Origin: a virus
Length of the DNA: 27,757 nucleotides
IMG/VR virus record: IMGVR_UViG_3300044491_001486
Location: 1-27,757 of that record
Strand: one strand, 5' to 3'
Below the pieces are notes generated by a model. The model saw only the letters and a list, made by a program, of their open reading frames with translations. It did no database searches and was not told the origin of the DNA. Positions within the stretch are counted from its first letter, which is position 1, and every line of letters begins with the position of its first letter. This document shows positions 23,260-27,757 of the stretch, piece by piece. A program made the translations under genes and the position numbers.

Positions 23260-23787
23260 ATGACTAATATATTAGACGAACTTGATGTAATTAAGAATAT
23301 TGAAAGTATCTACGAAAGCAATAGTGCATTTAACATACTGAAGGATCTTGAAAGAGTTCTAGACGAATTGGATATCTATGTATACAAGAATTGGGAAGAT
23401 GGCGAACTAGCCGAAGGACCAAAGATTGACCGACATTGGGTAACTGCAAGATTTATGTGGCCAAAAAATAAAATGCCTGATCCTGAAGGTGGCAAACGTT
23501 TGTTAGATTATGATTGCAAAATTGGTTATGCAAAATCAAGTCTCCTAAGACCAAGAAAAATTTTAGAGCCAGAAGATGTACGTCAAGGTACACGATTTGG
23601 CAAACTCGATAGACATCCAATTTGGATTGTTGAAATTAAAATGCCAAAGAAATTATTAGCCGATATGTATGGTGCAGAGTTTGATGATATTATTCAAGAC
23701 AAACCACAAGATGCTCCAGACGCAGGTGCATCAGCAGAACTAGAAGATCAAGCAGCGCCAATGGCAGGTGCAGAGGATGAAGTATAA
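23260..23787 (+). CDS. conserved late phage protein, unknown
   Basis: A 175-residue protein with a helical front (LDVIKNIESIYESNSAFNIL) and a middle that I recall as conserved in marine T4-like phages: YVYKNWEDGELAEGPKIDRH, WPKNKMPDPEGGKRLLDY, LDRHPIWIVEIKMPKKLLAD. A low-complexity acidic/Ala/Pro tail follows (DAPDAGASAELEDQAAPMAG). No enzyme motif is evident. The late promoter and the TAATG overlap with the next gene support a virion or morphogenesis role. The flexible acidic tail could be a protein-interaction tail. GGTGAC-type ribosome site is moderate. Confidence 0.68.
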   Translation: MTNILDELDVIKNIESIYESNSAFNILKDLERVLDELDIYVYKNWEDGELAEGPKIDRHWVTARFMWPKNKMPDPEGGKRLLDYDCKIGYAKSSLLRPRKILEPEDVRQGTRFGKLDRHPIWIVEIKMPKKLLADMYGAEFDDIIQDKPQDAPDAGASAELEDQAAPMAGAEDEV

Positions 23788-24503
23788 TGGGTTTAAGAGA
23801 AAATGATTTACAGGATCTTGTAGTTCCTATGTTTGAAATTGATAGCTACAAGAGTAAGATGGGTAGCGATAAAGACATTTGTGTAATGAGCTTTAATGTT
23901 TTAGAAAAAGGTGCAGCTGACGACCTAGTACAATTTATCGAAAGTGGATATAATTTTGTACTAGATGCAGATGCTACTTCAGGCGAACAATCTGATGGAT
24001 ACTATCGAGTATTTGTTGAAATGGAACGTGAAGAGGGTATTGCAAATCAAATTATAGAACTAGCAGATGGCGTAAGTCGGTTAACTGGTTCTACATTTAA
24101 ATATCGTTATTATAAAGGCTTTAAGCCTAATGAACTTACAATTGAATCGTTACAAGATACAGTGCCAACGGATCCAGAAAGTTATGATGAATTAGTAAAC
24201 GAATCAAACTTAAACAACTTTAAAAACTTTTTTAGTAATAGTTACATTGATGACATCTTTATGGAACGTGAAAACGATTTGATTGTTAAAAAAATATATG
24301 CTGATCCGTTAGGATTTAAAGTAAAGGATTTTGGAAACACTACTGAAATTCTTGAAAGCATTGAAGAAAAACTAAATATGAATGACTATGCAGAAATAAT
24401 GTTTCTAACAAAATATTTAGGTGATTATAATATATCTAAATTTGGTGATAAAACTATTACACTAGAACATGCTAATAAAATGCTAGTTGTAGAAAGAATA
24501 TAA
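23787..24503 (+). CDS. conserved late phage protein, unknown
   Basis: A 238-residue protein in TAATG overlap with its partner. Visible segments: LQDLVVPMFEIDSYKSKMGS, ICVMSFNVLEKGAADDLVQF, YYRVFVEMEREEGIANQII, FKYRYYKGFKPNEL, and a C-terminal acidic-helix part ending HANKMLVVERI. It has no signal peptide or catalytic motif. I believe homologues occur beside the preceding gene in marine T4-like phages but cannot name the function. Expression is probably late from the GATAAATA at 23227. It may be a structural or prohead-associated protein. Confidence 0.68.
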   Translation: MGLRENDLQDLVVPMFEIDSYKSKMGSDKDICVMSFNVLEKGAADDLVQFIESGYNFVLDADATSGEQSDGYYRVFVEMEREEGIANQIIELADGVSRLTGSTFKYRYYKGFKPNELTIESLQDTVPTDPESYDELVNESNLNNFKNFFSNSYIDDIFMERENDLIVKKIYADPLGFKVKDFGNTTEILESIEEKLNMNDYAEIMFLTKYLGDYNISKFGDKTITLEHANKMLVVERI

Positions 24504-24576
24504 GCTCTCCCAAAAGCAATAATAATAAAATTGAATTTGTGTCCGGGGAATCACATCAGAAAAAGGATAATACCTA

Positions 24577-25434
24577 ATGGGTAAACAACATTTTAAATTT
24601 GAATTCGAACCATGGATGGCTAAAGAATTAATTCACAGAGACGATCACTATGATTGGTATGAAGCAATGCTTGATATCTTACCTTTGTGGGAAGTAGACA
24701 CACCTGAACGTGTTGCTATGTTTTTAGCACAATGCGGACACGAAAGTGGTGGCTTTAGAGTACTAAGCGAAAATTTAAACTATAGTGCAAAAGCACTTAA
24801 TACAATCTTTCCAAAATATTTTAAAAGGGCAGGTAGAGATGCAAACGAATATCACAGACAGCCAGAAAAGATCGCTAATGTCATTTATGCAAGCAGGATG
24901 GATAACGGCGATAGTGCCAGCGGTGATGGCTGGCGTTTCCGCGGAGGTGGCATACTTCAGCTTACTGGACGTTACAACTATACAAAATTTGCCGAAGCAG
25001 TAGAAATGACACCCGAAGAAGCAGTAGACTATGTACGCACCAAAGAAGGTGCATTAGACTCAGCTTGCTGGTTCTGGGATACAAATGGACTAAACAAGTA
25101 TTGTGATGACATGGACATTATTGGTGCTACAAAACGTATCAACGGTGGTACAATTGGTTTAGACGATCGTAAGAAACATTACCTACATGCAATGGACGTA
25201 CTAGGTGGCGATTATGAAGAACCAGAAGAACAGGAACTTAATCTAAATCAAACAATCCGTCAAGGATCAAGAGGACCGCTAGTTGCTGAAGTACAAGAGA
25301 AACTAGGTATTACACCAGCAGACGGCATCTTTGGCCCAGGTACTGCACGTAACGTTAAAAAGTGGCAAACTAAAAATGGACTTACTGCTGACGGTATTGT
25401 AGGACCCAAGACGCTGGGAAAGCTGCTAGGATAG
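24577..25434 (+). CDS. GH19-type endolysin with peptidoglycan-binding domain
   Basis: A 285-residue lysin. Residues about 10-210 form a GH19 chitinase/lysozyme-like domain with the catalytic Glu in CGHESGGF (E56), then YASRMDNGDSASGDG, RFRGGGILQLTGR and ACWFWDTNGLN. A Glu/Pro linker (YEEPEEQE, 213-220) leads to a PG_binding_1 domain at 227-285 (RQGSRGPLVAEVQEKLG, DGIFGPGTARNVKKWQ, DGIVGPKTLG). There is no signal peptide, so it needs a holin to reach the wall. It hydrolyses the glycan chain. A 73-nt gap before it holds the AAAGGA ribosome site; no clear promoter is seen. Spanin and holin candidates follow. Confidence 0.88.
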   Translation: MGKQHFKFEFEPWMAKELIHRDDHYDWYEAMLDILPLWEVDTPERVAMFLAQCGHESGGFRVLSENLNYSAKALNTIFPKYFKRAGRDANEYHRQPEKIANVIYASRMDNGDSASGDGWRFRGGGILQLTGRYNYTKFAEAVEMTPEEAVDYVRTKEGALDSACWFWDTNGLNKYCDDMDIIGATKRINGGTIGLDDRKKHYLHAMDVLGGDYEEPEEQELNLNQTIRQGSRGPLVAEVQEKLGITPADGIFGPGTARNVKKWQTKNGLTADGIVGPKTLGKLLG

Positions 25435-25439
25435 GCAAG

Positions 25440-25928
25440 ATGGGTGCTAAGTTAGCAATAGTAATGTTTATGTTGTTGTTGGGTGCAGGTGGTATCGGAT
25501 ATTGGTATTACAACGACACCCAAGAACGCTTGGCTATCCTTACATCAAACAATGCTAAACTTAACACCGCAGTGGAACTAAATGAACAAACAATAAGTTC
25601 GCTAGAGGAAGACTTTGCAAAAGCGTCTAGCGAACTTGCTACATTAAACGAACAATACATAAGTATACGCAGACAAAATCAAGCACTAGCAGAAAAACTA
25701 GAACGTATTGATTTAACAGCAGCAGCGATTGCAAATGCAGAAGGCATAGAACGTGCAGTAAACAGAGGCACACTAAATGCAGGGAGATGCTTTGAATTAC
25801 TATCGGGGGCAGAATTAAATGAAAAAGAAAGGACAGCAGAAAATGACATCGCTTTTAACAAAGAGTGTCCTTGGCTTTACGATACTTATAAGTCTCGCGG
25901 CTTGCTCAACGAAACCACAAGTAATTGA
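25440..25928 (+). CDS. inner-membrane spanin candidate (Rz-like)
   Basis: A 162-residue protein with an N-terminal transmembrane segment (about 4-24: KLAIVMFMLLLGAGGIGYWY) and a long periplasmic coiled coil (LTSNNAKLNTAVELNEQTIS, SLEEDFAKASSELATLNEQY, RRQNQALAEKLERI). The C-terminal part has two cysteines (GRCFELLSG, NKECPWLYD). This is the Rz architecture: anchor plus coiled coil spanning the periplasm. It follows the endolysin by 5 nt, and its 3' end holds the start of a lipoprotein gene in another frame, the Rz/Rz1 arrangement. Membrane fusion in the last lysis step is the expected role. Confidence 0.75.
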   Translation: MGAKLAIVMFMLLLGAGGIGYWYYNDTQERLAILTSNNAKLNTAVELNEQTISSLEEDFAKASSELATLNEQYISIRRQNQALAEKLERIDLTAAAIANAEGIERAVNRGTLNAGRCFELLSGAELNEKERTAENDIAFNKECPWLYDTYKSRGLLNETTSN

Positions 25929-26238
25929 CATAAGCACAGCGCCGGTTGAAAAGCCTACACTTACGCTACCTCCAGTTGACGAACTCAACATGAAAAAAGT
26001 AGAATGGATTGTGTTAAACGAAGGTAATGTAGACGAAGTCATATCTAGATTAAACTCAGAAGGCAAAGCATTTGCTCTGTACGCTCTAACCGGAGAAGGT
26101 TATGGAAATTTAGGACTTAACTTTAGTGACATACGTGCATTAGTACAACAGCAACAAGCTATTATTGCAGCATACGAAGGATACTATGCAAAAGCAGAAG
26201 AAGCAATGGACAATGCAGTAATTGAGGTAATCGACTAA
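25819..26238 (+). CDS. outer-membrane spanin-like lipoprotein (Rz1-like)
   Basis: A 139-residue lipoprotein beginning inside the spanin gene in a different frame (110-nt overlap). The signal peptide ends in lipobox SLAAC, with C29 from ATG 25819 or C21 from ATG 25843; AAAGGA before 25843 makes that start possible. The mature part has a Pro/Thr-rich front (PVEKPTLTLPPVDEL) and VEWIVLNEGN, ALTGEGYGNLGLNFSDI, QQQQAIIAAYEGYY. This second half resembles lipoproteins or lysis accessory proteins of other phages. It is longer than the usual Rz1. Function as outer-membrane spanin partner is from position, lipobox and overlap. Confidence 0.72.
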   Translation: MKKKGQQKMTSLLTKSVLGFTILISLAACSTKPQVIDISTAPVEKPTLTLPPVDELNMKKVEWIVLNEGNVDEVISRLNSEGKAFALYALTGEGYGNLGLNFSDIRALVQQQQAIIAAYEGYYAKAEEAMDNAVIEVID

Positions 26239-26769
26239 TTGATCAAAAACATTATTGTAATATTCAGCATTATGTTAATTACAGCATGTGCGCCCTTTAC
26301 TAGTGAAGAAAATACTAGTGTTGAATTAGCCCAAGGATACATTGGATTACACGAACGTAGTCATAGAGGACAACTACACCAATTAACAGGTGTTGATCCT
26401 GTACGTACAGAATGGTGTGCGGCGTTTGTTAATGCTGTATTAGAATTAGATAATATACCAAACTTACACGATGTTGGTTCTACAGCTCCGCTTATGGCAC
26501 GTAGTTTTTTAAGTTGGGGATTGCCAATTGAATCTGAAAACATACAACGTGGAGACCTTGTAGTATTTCCTAGAGGTAAAGAAGGCTGGAAAGGTCACGT
26601 AGGTTTCTTTGTTGAAGAACAAAATAACAAATGGGTAATACTAGGAGGCAATCAAAACAACGAAGTACGTTACGATTTATTTGATCCTAAACGAGCTATA
26701 GGCATACGGCGCTGGGCAACACAGCAAGAAGTAGCAGGCAGTTTGCCAAAGTGGATGGCTAAATACTAA
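26239..26769 (+). CDS. lipoprotein with NlpC/P60/CHAP-like (TIGR02594-type) domain
   Basis: A 176-residue protein starting at TTG 26239 directly after the upstream stop; GAGG lies 11 nt before. N-terminus MIKNIIVIFSIMLITAC has lipobox LITAC (C17). The mature domain has a Cys-His pair as in CHAP/NlpC-P60 peptidases: C60 in EWCAAFVN, then ARSFLSWG, RGDLVVFPRG and H120 in GHVGFFVEE, and GGNQNN. It matches the TIGR02594 pattern, a family of presumed peptidoglycan hydrolases. As a lipoprotein it would sit in the outer membrane, exposed to the wall. It may be a second lysin or a wall-remodelling or exclusion factor. Confidence 0.78.
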   Translation: MIKNIIVIFSIMLITACAPFTSEENTSVELAQGYIGLHERSHRGQLHQLTGVDPVRTEWCAAFVNAVLELDNIPNLHDVGSTAPLMARSFLSWGLPIESENIQRGDLVVFPRGKEGWKGHVGFFVEEQNNKWVILGGNQNNEVRYDLFDPKRAIGIRRWATQQEVAGSLPKWMAKY

Positions 26770-26790
26770 CATAATAATTGAGGGATTACT

Positions 26791-27087
26791 ATGTGGGAAA
26801 TGATTGAAAGAATGGCGAGTGATCGTCTGTGGATATACACAGCAATTGGCGGCAGTGTACTAGGTGCTGTATTTGTAGCATACATAAGCACAACACGAAT
26901 AGGGCTTTGGGGTTATGCAAAAATTGACAACGCAATTGACTTCCTTGTAGCACGTTATGGATGGACTTGGTTAGAGCAACCAGAAGATGCATGGCGTAAA
27001 AAGTATCCAAAAATAACAGCAAAGATAGACGACCTAGAGGGCAGATTACAAAAATTGGAGGGTAAAAATGCCAAGAAAAAAACTTGA
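26791..27087 (+). CDS. small membrane protein, holin candidate 1
   Basis: A 98-residue protein with one transmembrane helix (about 13-33: LWIYTAIGGSVLGAVFVAYI), then a conserved-looking WGYAKIDNAIDF and YGWTWLEQPEDAWRKKYP region and a charged coiled-coil tail ([20 protein letters not shown]). GAGGGA is upstream of the ATG. It overlaps the next gene by 20 nt. The lysis context suggests a holin, antiholin or pinholin-type partner, but the long cytoplasmic part is unusual. Topology needs test. Confidence 0.6.
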   Translation: MWEMIERMASDRLWIYTAIGGSVLGAVFVAYISTTRIGLWGYAKIDNAIDFLVARYGWTWLEQPEDAWRKKYPKITAKIDDLEGRLQKLEGKNAKKKT

Positions 27088-27457
27088 AGACTTAGATAAA
27101 CCAGCAGCAGCACCTGCGCCAGCACCAGTAGCAGAAGCAAAACCAGATGCTGTAGTAGTAAGTACACAAGATAGTACTACACGCAAAGTTAAATTAGACT
27201 TAGAAGTAGATACAAGTGTAAAAGATATGGGCCCAAATCCATATGCTAGAGTAATACACCTAGCAAGAGCTATAGATAGCTGGAGAATTTTTCCACGCTT
27301 GTTCTTAACTGTATACATTATATTGTTATACAAATGTGTCATTTGGTATATGAATTTACCAGATCCAAGTATGGAACAAAGCGGGTTGATTAGTATTGTA
27401 GTTGGCGCTGGCGCAGCATGGTTTGGATTATATACCGGAACTGACAAATCTAAATAA
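27068..27457 (+). CDS. two-helix membrane protein, holin candidate 2
   Basis: A 129-residue protein. A flexible Pro/Ala-rich front ([15 protein letters not shown]) and charged segment ([16 protein letters not shown]) lead to two membrane helices at about 76-95 ([20 protein letters not shown]) and 105-122 ([18 protein letters not shown]), separated by LPDPSMEQ. The tail is short and basic (TGTDKSK). Two-helix hairpins of this size are typical of class II holins, and the place at the end of the lysis block supports it. GGAGG ribosome site precedes ATG. It would permeabilise the inner membrane for the GH19 lysin. Confidence 0.65.
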   Translation: MPRKKLEDLDKPAAAPAPAPVAEAKPDAVVVSTQDSTTRKVKLDLEVDTSVKDMGPNPYARVIHLARAIDSWRIFPRLFLTVYIILLYKCVIWYMNLPDPSMEQSGLISIVVGAGAAWFGLYTGTDKSK

Positions 27458-27477
27458 CACAAATAGTAAGTAATAGT

Positions 27478-27757
27478 ATGGACTATTACAGTATATTAGG
27501 CGTTAGCAAACAAGCAAGTCAGGATGAGATTAAAAAAGCATACCGCAAGTCGGCTATGGCAAATCATCCTGACCACGGCGGCGACAGTGGAAAATTTGCA
27601 CAAATTAATGAAGCATACGAAACATTAAAAAATCCAGAAAAAAGACAACAGTACGATAATCCTCAAGTTAGAATGAACACACAGTCAATGAACGCTGGTC
27701 CAGGCAGTGTGAATGATATATTTGAGGCAATGTTTGGTAGAGGATTTGCACAACAAC
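27478..27757 (+). CDS. J-domain (DnaJ-like) protein, 3'-partial
   Basis: ATG at 27478; the frame is open at the right edge with 93 codons visible. It begins [20 protein letters not shown] and continues [16 protein letters not shown] (HPD motif present) and [19 protein letters not shown], a full J-domain of about 65 residues. Then a linker rich in Asn/Gly/Met follows ([20 protein letters not shown]). J-proteins stimulate host DnaK. The phage copy may recruit DnaK to virion folding. The ribosome site is weak. Whether it has the zinc and peptide-binding domains of full DnaJ is not visible. Confidence 0.85.
   Translation, partial: MDYYSILGVSKQASQDEIKKAYRKSAMANHPDHGGDSGKFAQINEAYETLKNPEKRQQYDNPQVRMNTQSMNAGPGSVNDIFEAMFGRGFAQQ

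Noticed and set aside
27046-27462. Minus-strand frame of 138 codons opposite the holin candidate
   Set aside because: It is complementary to the Pro/Ala-rich and transmembrane regions of a supported gene.

Overview
The window looks like part of the genome of a T4-like marine myovirus, probably infecting an alphaproteobacterium such as SAR11 or a relative. Evidence for the T4-like assignment: a gp44-type sliding-clamp loader ATPase, a GroES-like gp31-type cochaperonin, a DexA-type exonuclease, PhoH, ThyX, large tail-fibre genes, and T4-type late promoters (TATAAATA or GATAAATA) just upstream of virion genes. The host guess is inference. It rests on a ferredoxin very close to the alphaproteobacterial FdxA type, a small membrane protein of a type I associate with alphaproteobacteria (DUF6356-like), and the A+T-rich composition. 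Genes are packed with 1-20 nt overlaps or tiny gaps. I found no tRNA, rRNA, CRISPR array or insertion sequence.

Layout. (1) 1-13007: virion adhesion and tail-fibre block. It holds the 3' part of a giant fibre protein (open at the left edge), a 67-aa stand-alone docking module, a fibre with a YTPYN repeat, two further proteins with related N-terminal modules, and a 1167-aa protein with four Ig-like (He_PIG) units. (2) 13007-15639: a small protein, a stand-alone fragment resembling the GRGS region of bacterial DNA polymerase III alpha, and, overlapping its stop codon, a B12-binding/radical-SAM enzyme. (3) 15657-22411: an accessory, nucleotide and replication operon with a cochaperonin, two MazG-like pyrophosphohydrolases, a SWIM zinc finger, a DexA-like exonuclease, several very small proteins, gp44, a glycosyltransferase-like protein, ferredoxin, a small membrane protein and ThyX. 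(4) 22408-23130: phoH, the only minus-strand gene, convergent with region 3 through a hairpin that contains both stop codons. (5) 23260-24503: two late-type proteins behind a GATAAATA promoter. (6) 24577-27457: lysis cassette with GH19 endolysin plus peptidoglycan-binding domain, inner-membrane spanin, overlapping lipoprotein spanin, a second lipoprotein lysin with an NlpC/P60/CHAP-like Cys-His pair, and two small membrane proteins that are holin candidates. (7) From 27478: the start of a J-domain (DnaJ-like) protein cut by the right edge.

How the genes may work together. MazG, ThyX, DexA, gp44 and PhoH fit remodelling of nucleotide pools and DNA replication. The cochaperonin and J-protein fit capsid and fibre folding. 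The lysis block has a lytic enzyme, a spanin pair and holin candidates in order. The least explained parts are the polymerase-III-alpha fragment, the radical-SAM enzyme that overlaps it, and a phage ferredoxin that could donate electrons to that enzyme (hypothesis). Several genes use TTG starts, some in a TTGA stop-start overlap.
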